DNA of 64,000 nucleotides from Promethearchaeota archaeon (GTDB taxonomy: Archaea; Asgardarchaeota; Lokiarchaeia; Sigyniarchaeales; SOKP01). Within the stretch, counting starts at the first letter, position 1. The number at the start of each line of letters is the position of its first letter. The notes under the pieces are model-generated. The model saw nothing but the letters and a program-made list of their open reading frames with translations, made no database searches and was not told the origin of the DNA. Positions 1 to 8,109 of the stretch are shown here, piece after piece. Made by a program: the position numbers and the translations under genes. The DNA is taken from assembly GCA_019058245.1 (NCBI GenBank), contig JAHPZJ010000024.1, forward strand, positions 30,036 through 94,035, read 5' to 3'.

Positions 1-2449
1 TAGAATCTGTTAAAATTTGTTTCTGTTCAATGATTTTTTTCCATTTTTCTAACTGTTTTAACAACTTTTGAGTATCTGGAACTTGGGTAATTTGTTCTTT
101 GTATATTGGATAGTATTTATACAAATTATTAAGTAGCTCTATCCAAGATTTTTGATTTTCTGTTTGACTTGGTATATCTTTTTTTAATTGGAAAATTATT
201 CTTTTTTCTCTTTTCGTTTTGATAATTCTCAAGAAGTTTTTCATCACTAGATTTTTAAATTCTGAATATTCTACTGGTCTAAAACTAGCTAATGAGTAGC
301 TCATATTATCATCAGCAAATGGGAAGAATTTTATTAATTTATCTTCTGGAACTTCAGGATTATCAAGTAATTCCAGTTCGATATCAGATTTATTAAGACT
401 CTCTAGAATAAGATATAGTTCTCCAGGATTTGTTTTTGTTTTTCGCTCAATTTGGTTCGAGATTTCAAAAATTGGGATAAAGAATTTAGGAAATTTCTCA
501 GGATTCTCGATTCTATATATATATTCTTCTTTTATTATATTGATAATTTGAGTTTCTGTATCGATAGCCAATTCATCAGCTGTAAAAGTTAACTGAGTAT
601 CTTTCATTTTTTCTTTATGCAATGCTTTAGCTTCTTGTTTTTTACTATAACCCGTAGAAAGAGAAGTTATAAAACCATTTGCGGCTTCACCTTCTTCTTC
701 TCTTTTAACTAACCTGCTAGTCCTACTTTCACCTTCTAATGCTCTTTGATATATTCTTTCACTTAGATATTTTCGAGCTTTTTGTTCAGCAACACCTTTC
801 TTTTCAAATACTTCAGTAACTGACATGAAGTCAATAATCTTTACTGACCTTCCTGATTTCTGTTTTTTTTCTGTTATCATAATATCCATATCTCTTTTTG
901 CCAATTGATTAAGAAGATCATATACTTTTCCTTTAGATAATTGAGTAGCTTTAATTAATTCTCGTTCAATTATTTCAATAGGATAAGCTTCGCCTCTTCT
1001 TATATATTCGCTTCTAATAATTTTATATACTTTATCGAGACTTTTTTCTACTTCACTAACAGTTTCTTTCTGTAATCTCATAAACATTGAAGTTTCATGA
1101 GGTTTTATATAGTAGATTAATAGTGTAGTACCCAAGAAGAAGATCATAAGTATTGAGATGATGAATTTATCCCACATTAAGAAAACTCCAATCCCCTCTA
1201 CTTTTTGAAGTGTTATATTAGTTGCAAGAGCGAAACGTGTTAGAGTTTGAGCAAAAACGCAACCTAAACACAACAGAATTAATCCATCCTTTTTAAAGAT
1301 AAATATACGCCATCCAAGGGACTTACCGAGTTTCTTTACTATACGATAAAGAAAATACATTGATATAATAAACTCGAAAATGAAAACAAAAGACACAACA
1401 GAGCCAGTTGTACCTATTGTGGATTTAAATGCAGCTATAGTTTCATTTCGGAGCAATAAAAAGATACTGATTTGTAGAATTTGAAAGAAAAAAATAAAAA
1501 AAATAATCAATGAAAAAGTAAAATTATCAAAAGTGCCAGCTCTTTTAGTTTCAGCTCGTCGTCTAGTAGATACATATTCAAATATTATAAAAACTAGTGT
1601 TAAAACTAAACTAAAATAAATTAATGGCATAATCCGTGTCATTTCCATTTCATAAACAGCAACAGCATTACTAGGTTCTGGATCATTTAACCCAAAAAAA
1701 TCTAAAGATAAAAAAACCAAGAAACTTCTATAAAACAATGAAATCACAACAAGCAGAGTTAAAATAAAAAATGGAAGTATAACAGCAAAAATATATCTTG
1801 GAACTGAATACCTTTTGATGAATCTTGCTTCGATTTTTGTTGAAAATTTTCTAGAATATATATAGAATCTACTGCTTAATAGAATTAGCCAAATCATCGA
1901 TAATGCTAATAAATATGTCATATAGTTAATTCCTGTTCCAATATACAGAAATATGATATATAATATTGTAAATAAACCGCTATATGCTATTATTTGCTTA
2001 ATAACAGTATGTTCTTCGAAAATATAGATTCTTATTTTATCAACACTAAAAATAAATGATAAAACCAGAAAAAGGGCCAAAATTGTATTTGAAAACACAA
2101 AGGGACGCCCAAACATTAAGATATCAATCCATTCTGCACCTGGGAAATTAATTTTTAAAATTAAAACCAGAGAGTAAAAAATAAATAAAATATAAAGACC
2201 AAAAAACTTTTTTTCATAAGAATATGATTTGGGTTCTTTACCCTCAATATATACTTCTTGATGAATTATTTTATCATATATATGAGTTTTGAGTTTTGAT
2301 TTAAAAGCAAAAAATTTCAATCTTAACTTAGAAGAAAATTTGTTACTCTTACTTTTTGCTCTCGGTTTATCCATTATTAAAGTTTTTGATTGGCTTTTCG
2401 CTTCAGAACCCCTTGACTTCTTTGAAGAATTAGATTGTTTATCGGACAT
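1..2449 (-). CDS. Polytopic membrane protein with C-terminal winged-helix-like region, incomplete
   Basis: A frame open from an ATG at 2449 to the window edge gives about 816 residues, so the C-terminus is missing. Residues 1-85 are Ser/Lys/Arg-rich and probably cytosolic. About ten hydrophobic spans follow to roughly residue 440. The cytosolic region after them holds a stretch with EYIRRGEAYP and LSKGKVYDLLNQLAKRDMDI that looks like a winged helix, followed by a charged helical part. I do not recognise the family. A membrane-anchored regulator or sensor is an inference from this layout. The absence of stops over 816 codons and the clean TM/soluble partition make it a real gene. No neighbour shares its strand until 3158. 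Confidence 0.85.
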   Translation of the reverse strand, partial: MSDKQSNSSKKSRGSEAKSQSKTLIMDKPRAKSKSNKFSSKLRLKFFAFKSKLKTHIYDKIIHQEVYIEGKEPKSYSYEKKFFGLYILFIFYSLVLILKINFPGAEWIDILMFGRPFVFSNTILALFLVLSFIFSVDKIRIYIFEEHTVIKQIIAYSGLFTILYIIFLYIGTGINYMTYLLALSMIWLILLSSRFYIYSRKFSTKIEARFIKRYSVPRYIFAVILPFFILTLLVVISLFYRSFLVFLSLDFFGLNDPEPSNAVAVYEMEMTRIMPLIYFSLVLTLVFIIFEYVSTRRRAETKRAGTFDNFTFSLIIFFIFFFQILQISIFLLLRNETIAAFKSTIGTTGSVVSFVFIFEFIISMYFLYRIVKKLGKSLGWRIFIFKKDGLILLCLGCVFAQTLTRFALATNITLQKVEGIGVFLMWDKFIISILMIFFLGTTLLIYYIKPHETSMFMRLQKETVSEVEKSLDKVYKIIRSEYIRRGEAYPIEIIERELIKATQLSKGKVYDLLNQLAKRDMDIMITEKKQKSGRSVKIIDFMSVTEVFEKKGVAEQKARKYLSERIYQRALEGESRTSRLVKREEEGEAANGFITSLSTGYSKKQEAKALHKEKMKDTQLTFTADELAIDTETQIINIIKEEYIYRIENPEKFPKFFIPIFEISNQIERKTKTNPGELYLILESLNKSDIELELLDNPEVPEDKLIKFFPFADDNMSYSLASFRPVEYSEFKNLVMKNFLRIIKTKREKRIIFQLKKDIPSQTENQKSWIELLNNLYKYYPIYKEQITQVPDTQKLLKQLEKWKKIIEQKQILTDS

Positions 2450-2871
2450 TTTTTAAACAAAAAATGTTTTTATTATAATTAGTTGTATACGAGAACTTTT
2501 AAAATTTCATAAAACAAGAATTTAAATTAAAAATAATAATTTAGTTTAAAATTATTTATCTTTTTTTAAAGATTCAAAAACATAAAATTTCGAAAATCTT
2601 AATATATTTTAAGCAATTGGTTAATCTTTAATATATACCTTGAAGTATTTAGTATTAAAATATCAATATAAGGATTATTATGAAAATCTTTTATGATATT
2701 TTGGTACCAGCTTATATTATTTATGAGATATCTCTTAAGTGATATAATAATAGAATTATTATGTAATAAATTAGTATCCGTATATTAAAAAACATGCAGT
2801 GTTTGAATGTAAATTTTAAAAATCTTCGGATATAAATTTAAATATAAACAATGTAATATGAAAAATTAAAA
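2450..2871. other. Intergenic region, divergent promoters
   Basis: AT-rich spacer between two divergent genes. A TATA-like stretch (TTTAAATATAAA, about 2836-2848) lies about 25 bases before the ATG at 2872, so that transcript would be nearly leaderless. An AT-only inverted repeat near 2743-2761 could be chance. A 20-codon frame at 2681 is too short to support. I see no RNA gene here. Confidence 0.4.
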
Positions 2872-3150
2872 ATGAAAGCAAAAGATCCTGAGAGTAAAGA
2901 AAGCTTAATCAAATTAGTTAAAAAAGCAATCGAATTACTTGCTGAAAGAAATATATCTAAAACGGTAATTTTATCTTCCTATAAGATTAATTCTGTTTTA
3001 AAAGAAAATTATGGAGTAAACATTAAGGTTGATAAAATTGGTAGAATTCTAAGTAAGATAGCGACGTTGAATGAACTAAAGAGGCTTAATACTAATATTC
3101 CAAAGTATAAATTGCAGATAACGAAGGTTTCAAGTTTACGGTTCTTTTAA
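2872..3150 (+). CDS. Small helical protein, possibly winged-helix
   Basis: This 92-residue basic protein is predicted helical. Its central segment (residues about 36-65, SYKINSVLKENYGVNIKVDK then IGRILSKIA) alternates helix, short strand and helix as in small winged-helix DNA-binding proteins. There is no catalytic motif. It starts at an ATG just behind a TATA-like box and ends 7 bases from the convergent JAB gene stop. The family is unknown to me; a DNA-binding role is inferred only from the pattern and basic charge. Confidence 0.65.
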   Translation: MKAKDPESKESLIKLVKKAIELLAERNISKTVILSSYKINSVLKENYGVNIKVDKIGRILSKIATLNELKRLNTNIPKYKLQITKVSSLRFF

Positions 3151-3157
3151 ATTTTCT

Positions 3158-4525
3158 TTAGTTTAAGTTTCGAAAGCTAGTAATTATTTTTTGAAGTTTT
3201 TCAAGCAAATTCTTTATTTCGGAATTATTTTCTTTGAAAGGAGTTAATTCTGTATTTAATTTTTCAATTTTTTCGTCTATATTTTTCTGTAATGGTAATA
3301 GTGAATTGTTTATTTTTCGTTCAATATTTCCAGATAATTTATTTATCTGTTCGTTAGTATCTGTTAATAATCTTTTATAAATATTGATTAATTCATCAAT
3401 TTGCACAATTGTTTTCTTTCTTTCCTCTGCGTTTTCAGATATAGAATTTCTTAGAGTCTTAAGTTCCTCTTCAATACTAACTAAATTTTTTTCAATTGAG
3501 ATCTTTAGCTCTTTAATTAGTTTTTCCTTGAATTTACTAATATGTTCTTTTAATTCTTTATTAGCTTCAATTCGAGTATCAACATATTTAGAGACATTTT
3601 TCTTGAATTGGTATACTGTTTCATCTAGAGTTCTTTTAAACCAATTGTCTACTTTTCCAAGTCCTGAAGATATTGCTTCTTTCATTTTACTCAAAACCTT
3701 GACAATATATTCAGTTCCTTTAGAAGTTCCTTGATTCAGTCCTTCAATCCAATCTCTCATTTGAGTATTTAGCATCTCTGTAATCTCCTGAGAGAAATTT
3801 TCAGTCCCCTGTTGAAAACTTGAAATAATTGTTTTTATTTGTGAGTCACTTCTTAATTCTTTATCGATCTCTGATGGTTCTTCTGTGATAGGTATTTCTT
3901 GCAAATCTCTTGGAGGAGCTTTAACAAATTCATTTACTTCTTTGATAAGAATAGGATCTTTTTTCTGAACATCTTCTGAAAATTTTTGAACCCATTTATA
4001 ATACTCTAATGAGGTTGGTTTTTCAATTCCATATTGTATCTTATGATATTTCTCAGCTTTCGAAAAATCATCTAATCGGTAGATTTCGAATCCAAGTTCT
4101 TCATTTTTGCCCATAAGAGTATGATCAAAAACAATAGCAAATCCATAAGGAAATTTTTCACCCTGAAAATATTGTAAATTCTTTGTATCACTTTCAGATA
4201 AATATAAACCCCAAGAAGGGTGAGAATGATAGTATCCTATTAAATCCGAGGAATATTTCTTTCCAATTTCAATAAATAAATCATAAATATCTTTATCAAA
4301 ACCTATTTCTACTTTATCTCCATGAGATAATGGAACTGCATTTTCCACGATAACAATATCTTCAGTAGAGTCATATTTTCCTATACAAATTCCCATTACT
4401 TCTATACTTTGTTCTAATGCTTCATTACCAAACCGTAATACATGAGTGAGCATATTTCTAAAAGCTTCCTTTTTAATGAATATCTTTCCTTTTTCACTTT
4501 TTCCCTTTGATTCCATATTCTCCAT
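3158..4525 (-). CDS. JAB/MPN (JAMM) metalloprotease-like protein with long coiled coil (paralogue 1)
   Basis: Residues 15-165 form a JAB/MPN domain with an apparently complete JAMM zinc site: Glu42, His100-Ser-His102-Pro, Ser110 and Asp113. In this superfamily the site hydrolyses isopeptide or peptide bonds, classically of ubiquitin-like modifiers. Residues about 210-455 are a Lys/Glu-rich coiled coil, an extension absent from Rpn11-type enzymes. The gene starts 6 bases after the stop of the upstream paralogue; its AAGAGGAA Shine-Dalgarno lies in that gene's last codons, so the two are probably translationally coupled. Substrate unknown. The predicted zinc site supports an active enzyme. Confidence 0.88.
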   Translation of the reverse strand: MENMESKGKSEKGKIFIKKEAFRNMLTHVLRFGNEALEQSIEVMGICIGKYDSTEDIVIVENAVPLSHGDKVEIGFDKDIYDLFIEIGKKYSSDLIGYYHSHPSWGLYLSESDTKNLQYFQGEKFPYGFAIVFDHTLMGKNEELGFEIYRLDDFSKAEKYHKIQYGIEKPTSLEYYKWVQKFSEDVQKKDPILIKEVNEFVKAPPRDLQEIPITEEPSEIDKELRSDSQIKTIISSFQQGTENFSQEITEMLNTQMRDWIEGLNQGTSKGTEYIVKVLSKMKEAISSGLGKVDNWFKRTLDETVYQFKKNVSKYVDTRIEANKELKEHISKFKEKLIKELKISIEKNLVSIEEELKTLRNSISENAEERKKTIVQIDELINIYKRLLTDTNEQINKLSGNIERKINNSLLPLQKNIDEKIEKLNTELTPFKENNSEIKNLLEKLQKIITSFRNLN

Positions 4526-4531
4526 TTTTTC

Positions 4532-5998
4532 TTATTCCTCTTTTTTGTTTAATTTTTCGATTTTTGTTATTAGATCTTTATTTTTCTTTTCCAATTCAAT
4601 TACATTTTTTTGGAGAGTTTTGATTTCAATTTCTTGTGATTCTAATTTATTCTGGAGTGGTGTTTTTAAACTCTCCAATAAGATAATAGCCGCTTTTAAA
4701 TTGGAAAGGAAACTTTTAGTGTCTTTATTTGAATTTATAAAATTACCAACAATTTTATTACAACTCCTAACAAAATTTTCGGATATCTCTTTAATATTTG
4801 TATCTAATTTGTCTGCAATTAACTCCTCTATAGAATTTATATTATTAGATACACTTTCTAACATAGAGTTTTGTTGATTTAAAGAGTCAGAAGATTTTAA
4901 TTCCTTTATATTGATATCAGTTAGATCATCTATTTGTTTATTAAATTGATTTAGTATTGCGTGAAAACTTTCTTCTAATCTTTTTTCTATCAATAAAGAA
5001 AATTCATTATCTAGTTCTGATTTAATATTTTCAAATGATCCCTTAAAAAATTCTTGGTATGAGTCAAATTCTTCGAATTTATCATCAATATACATATCTA
5101 ATTCATTTAGTTTCTCCTTAATTGAGAATTTAAAATCTTTCTGAAGTGTTGAAATGCTTTCACTAAGAGTATTTTTTATTATAATTACATCTTTCCTCAT
5201 CTGTAAGTTCTTCTCAACAGTTTTTTTTATGATATCTTCACTCCAAGAATTTAAAACTGAAATTAATGGGTCAATAGATGCTTCTACGAATTTTGTCAAA
5301 CCTGCTTTTAGGGAGGATAAGATCATTAGAGAATTCAATTCTGGTTTTTTTGTTAGAATTTGACTTTCACTAGGGAATGTTATATCCCCAAATAAATCAG
5401 GCATTTCGTTAATTTCTAGTATAGGTGGTTCTTTTGAATGAACAGAATTAATTAATTCAATTAATTTTATATAATATTGCAGACTATCAGGAGGTTCGAC
5501 AGTAGTTACAACTTCATGATAACCAGACATCTGACCTTTTGCTGGATTATCTAATCTAAATGCACGATATCCCATATCTCCAGGTTTTTCTAAATATACA
5601 TGATCGAAAACAATCCCAATAGCACTTGGATTTGGGGTTTGCCACCCTAATTGGTTTCTAATATCAGTAGAAGAAAAGAATATATCTAATCCGGGATGAG
5701 AATGATACCAACCACAACTGAACCAATTTTTTTCAGCATATGCAGCATCGACCATAGAAAATGTTATATAATCTTCTGGGGCAAAAGCAACTTCTATTGC
5801 TCCACCATGTGAGATGGGGACTGCATCTTCAATAATAAGCTCTCTTATTCCTTTTTTATCAGGCTCACCCTCTAACCTACCAATTAATATCCCCATAACT
5901 TCTTTAAACTGTCTACGGTCTCTTGCCTTATTCCCAAATCTAAGGACATGCACCAGCATTTTATAATAAGCATCTGGTTTAATAATAACAGACGGCAT
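4532..5998 (-). CDS. JAB/MPN (JAMM) metalloprotease-like protein with long coiled coil (paralogue 2)
   Basis: The N-terminal 160 residues are a JAB/MPN domain with Glu33, His99-Ser-His101-Pro, Ser109 and Asp112, the full JAMM zinc-binding and catalytic set. Residues about 225-488 are predicted long coiled coil, ending in a Lys/Glu heptad-like helix. It is first in a two-gene minus-strand unit with paralogue 1 and shares the opening pattern K-x-A-F/Y-x-x-M-L-x-H-V-L-R-F-G-N with it, so the two arose by duplication. A role in removing or processing ubiquitin-like modifiers is a family inference. The coiled coils suggest the two may hetero-oligomerise. Confidence 0.88.
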   Translation of the reverse strand: MPSVIIKPDAYYKMLVHVLRFGNKARDRRQFKEVMGILIGRLEGEPDKKGIRELIIEDAVPISHGGAIEVAFAPEDYITFSMVDAAYAEKNWFSCGWYHSHPGLDIFFSSTDIRNQLGWQTPNPSAIGIVFDHVYLEKPGDMGYRAFRLDNPAKGQMSGYHEVVTTVEPPDSLQYYIKLIELINSVHSKEPPILEINEMPDLFGDITFPSESQILTKKPELNSLMILSSLKAGLTKFVEASIDPLISVLNSWSEDIIKKTVEKNLQMRKDVIIIKNTLSESISTLQKDFKFSIKEKLNELDMYIDDKFEEFDSYQEFFKGSFENIKSELDNEFSLLIEKRLEESFHAILNQFNKQIDDLTDINIKELKSSDSLNQQNSMLESVSNNINSIEELIADKLDTNIKEISENFVRSCNKIVGNFINSNKDTKSFLSNLKAAIILLESLKTPLQNKLESQEIEIKTLQKNVIELEKKNKDLITKIEKLNKKEE

Positions 5999-6174
5999 TT
6001 GTTATCACGATTTATGTTTTAGATTTAGTTTGTTAATGATATATATATAATTTAATTGGTTTTAAATATTTGAATAAAAGAATATAATTTAAATCTGATT
6101 TTATTGTCATTTCTCTCAATATATTTATAGTTAAGAAAAAATAAAATCAAAAATAGAAAATATATGTTTAATTA

Positions 6175-6822
6175 CTAATCGTGAGGTAAGGGTTTACCAC
6201 AGAAGGGACAGAATCTAAATCCCAAATCTTTTCCACAAAAAGGGCAAAATTCACTAGCTTTACTTTCAGAATCTTCTATTTCAGCCCCTTCCTTAGGTAT
6301 TGAAGGTAATTGCCTTGTTGTTCTAACAGTTGGGGCTGATGATTGAGCCTCTGCCTTCCTTGCAGCTACTGTTGCTTTAAAGGCTTGTCTTCTCTCCTCC
6401 TCAAGTTCTTGTTGGCTTTTTATCTCTTCAGTTTTTACCCAACCCTGAACTTTAGGCCTTTTCAATTCACTTTCAGGAACACTCTCTAATTCAACTTCTT
6501 TTGTTTCTGAAATAGGAGCCATAACTTTTCTCTCTTCTTTTCTCTGCAGAGATTGTTTAACAAGAGCTTGAGTAGTTTTCATAACTTGATGTGGATTAAT
6601 ATTAGGTATGGCTACAGTTCTAAGAACCCATCCTACAATAATATTTTGATTTGGAAAATCTCCTTCAACATCCTCATCTTTAAAAACATAGGAGTCAATA
6701 ATATCCTGTCCTTTAAGCATCCGTACAGCCCATTTTTCATTAATCAGTCCTAATTGAAGTCGGTAGCTCGTTCCTGGCACACCAAGCTGACCAGATAGGG
6801 GAATAAAACCAATTTCAGTCAA
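6175..6822 (-). CDS. Zinc-ribbon protein with unknown N-terminal domain
   Basis: Of 215 residues, 1-95 look like a compact beta-rich domain with no motif I recognise (IGFIPLSGQLGVPG, then NIIVGWVLRT). A charged Glu/Arg-rich linker follows. The C-terminus holds a double CxxC zinc ribbon, CPFCGKDLGFRFCPFCG, about residues 193-209. The protein is likely cytosolic. It sits upstream of the JAB pair on the same strand, 176 bases away, and is divergent from the third JAB gene, sharing a control region with it. Function unknown; an adaptor for the JAB proteins is only suggested by position. Confidence 0.8.
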   Translation of the reverse strand: MTEIGFIPLSGQLGVPGTSYRLQLGLINEKWAVRMLKGQDIIDSYVFKDEDVEGDFPNQNIIVGWVLRTVAIPNINPHQVMKTTQALVKQSLQRKEERKVMAPISETKEVELESVPESELKRPKVQGWVKTEEIKSQQELEEERRQAFKATVAARKAEAQSSAPTVRTTRQLPSIPKEGAEIEDSESKASEFCPFCGKDLGFRFCPFCGKPLPHD

Positions 6823-6966
6823 TATAAATCACATTTTATCTCTAAATTATATGTTTTCTGTAATATTATAATGATAAATTCGGAATTTAAATTATTTTTT
6901 ATTTACAGTAAAAATTTATCTTATAATTAAAAATTTTTATCATCACTTTAGCTATCAAAAGGCATA

Positions 6967-6984
6967 AATACAAAAATTTGTATT
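6967..6984. promoter_or_regulatory. 18-bp palindrome between divergent JAB-locus genes
   Basis: AATACAAA and TTTGTATT form a perfect 8-bp inverted repeat with a 2-base centre. It lies 51 bases before the JAB gene at 7035 and just upstream of a TATA-like GCATATATTT at 6991-7000. The position is that of an operator or BRE-proximal site able to control both divergent genes. No DNA-binding partner is identified, and AT-rich palindromes can occur by chance. Confidence 0.45.
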
Positions 6985-7034
6985 AAATTTGCATATATTT
7001 TCCTCAGAAAAAAAAATTTAAAGAAGATTTTACT

Positions 7035-7985
7035 ATGGTTGTTATTATTCCTAAACAATGTTATCTGGCAGTGGTAGCTGCTGCGGTTAGATTTGCAAAT
7101 ACACGTATTCCTAAAAATGATTGGTTAGAAGTGAGCGGAATTTTCATAGGAAAGAATCAGGGCGATGATGTAATAATTACACAAACATATCCAATAATGC
7201 ATCAAGAACTGGATAAAGATGCTGTAATCGATCAATATAAATGGTCTGATGAGGATTATATTGCTTTTAGTATTATTGATGATGAAGCTTTTGAAAGAGG
7301 TGAATTTACAGTAGGATGGTGGCATTCTCATCCAGATTTTAAAGTAATGATGTCCCATATTGATATACAGACTACTCTTTCCTATCAACAAAATAATCCA
7401 AAAGCAATTTCTTTAGTATTTAATCCTACGAGATTAATTCGACAGATTGAATTAGCTGATAAAAAAGGAGATCCGGATAAACAATTAAAAAATGATCCTG
7501 GCTTTAAAATATTCAGATTAGATGATGTAAATTCTGGTGTAGAGGCTTCATATCATACTGCAGATTACAGAATTGAAGGATATGATAGCATGGAACAATT
7601 AATTGCGCAAACTCAGAAATTTATTATTGATATCACTAATTTTTTTCCTAAAGATAATGTACCAGATACATATAGCAAATTCATTGATGAACGCATAGAA
7701 AAATTGGAGTCTCTCTTTCTTGGTACTGAAGAGTATTTGACCACCTTAACACATCGAGGAGAAAAATCAAGAATTCCAGAAGTTTTAGAAAATCAAAGTC
7801 AAGAAATTCGCAAATTTGTAGCAGATACATCTGTAAAGATAGAAAATATCCGGGAATTTATGAACTATTTAGAATATAAAGAAAGAGAAGTAATATTTCC
7901 TCAGATAGAAGAAATTATAAATAGATGGGATGAACATGTTTCTGGATTAGATAAAAGATTGAAGCAGCTTAAGAAGAGATTTTGA
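7035..7985 (+). CDS. JAB/MPN (JAMM) metalloprotease-like protein (paralogue 3)
   Basis: This 316-residue protein has an N-terminal JAB domain with Glu32, His97-Ser-His99-Pro, Ser107 and Asp110, all JAMM positions present. The C-terminal 120 residues are charged and helical but shorter than the coiled coils of paralogues 1 and 2. It is divergent from the zinc-ribbon gene and followed 124 bases later by the AAA+-vWA ATPase on the same strand. A T9 run at 8040-8048 between them may end its transcript. The peptidase/deubiquitinase-like role is a family inference; the substrate is unknown. Confidence 0.9.
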   Translation: MVVIIPKQCYLAVVAAAVRFANTRIPKNDWLEVSGIFIGKNQGDDVIITQTYPIMHQELDKDAVIDQYKWSDEDYIAFSIIDDEAFERGEFTVGWWHSHPDFKVMMSHIDIQTTLSYQQNNPKAISLVFNPTRLIRQIELADKKGDPDKQLKNDPGFKIFRLDDVNSGVEASYHTADYRIEGYDSMEQLIAQTQKFIIDITNFFPKDNVPDTYSKFIDERIEKLESLFLGTEEYLTTLTHRGEKSRIPEVLENQSQEIRKFVADTSVKIENIREFMNYLEYKEREVIFPQIEEIINRWDEHVSGLDKRLKQLKKRF

Positions 7986-8039
7986 ATTAAATAATTTTCA
8001 TCCTATTTTTAGTTTTGATAAATTTTTATTTGATTACGC

Positions 8040-8048
8040 TTTTTTTTT
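8040..8048 (+). terminator. T-run terminator after JAB paralogue 3
   Basis: Nine T residues about 55 bases after the stop at 7985, preceded by shorter T-runs. This is typical of archaeal U-tract termination. It separates the JAB gene from the AAA+-vWA gene. Confidence 0.5.
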
Positions 8049-8109
8049 GATTAATTATTTGATTTTTTTAAATATATTTTCATAGAACTTATAGATCACA
8101 TAAAGTATT

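Noticed and set aside
2681..2743. 20-codon ATG frame in the 2450-2871 spacer
   Set aside because: Too short and without ribosome site.
3384..3734. Hydrophobic frame on the plus strand inside the JAB gene
   Set aside because: Antisense shadow of a Lys/Glu-rich coiled coil; this produces Phe/Leu/Ser-rich frames on the other strand.
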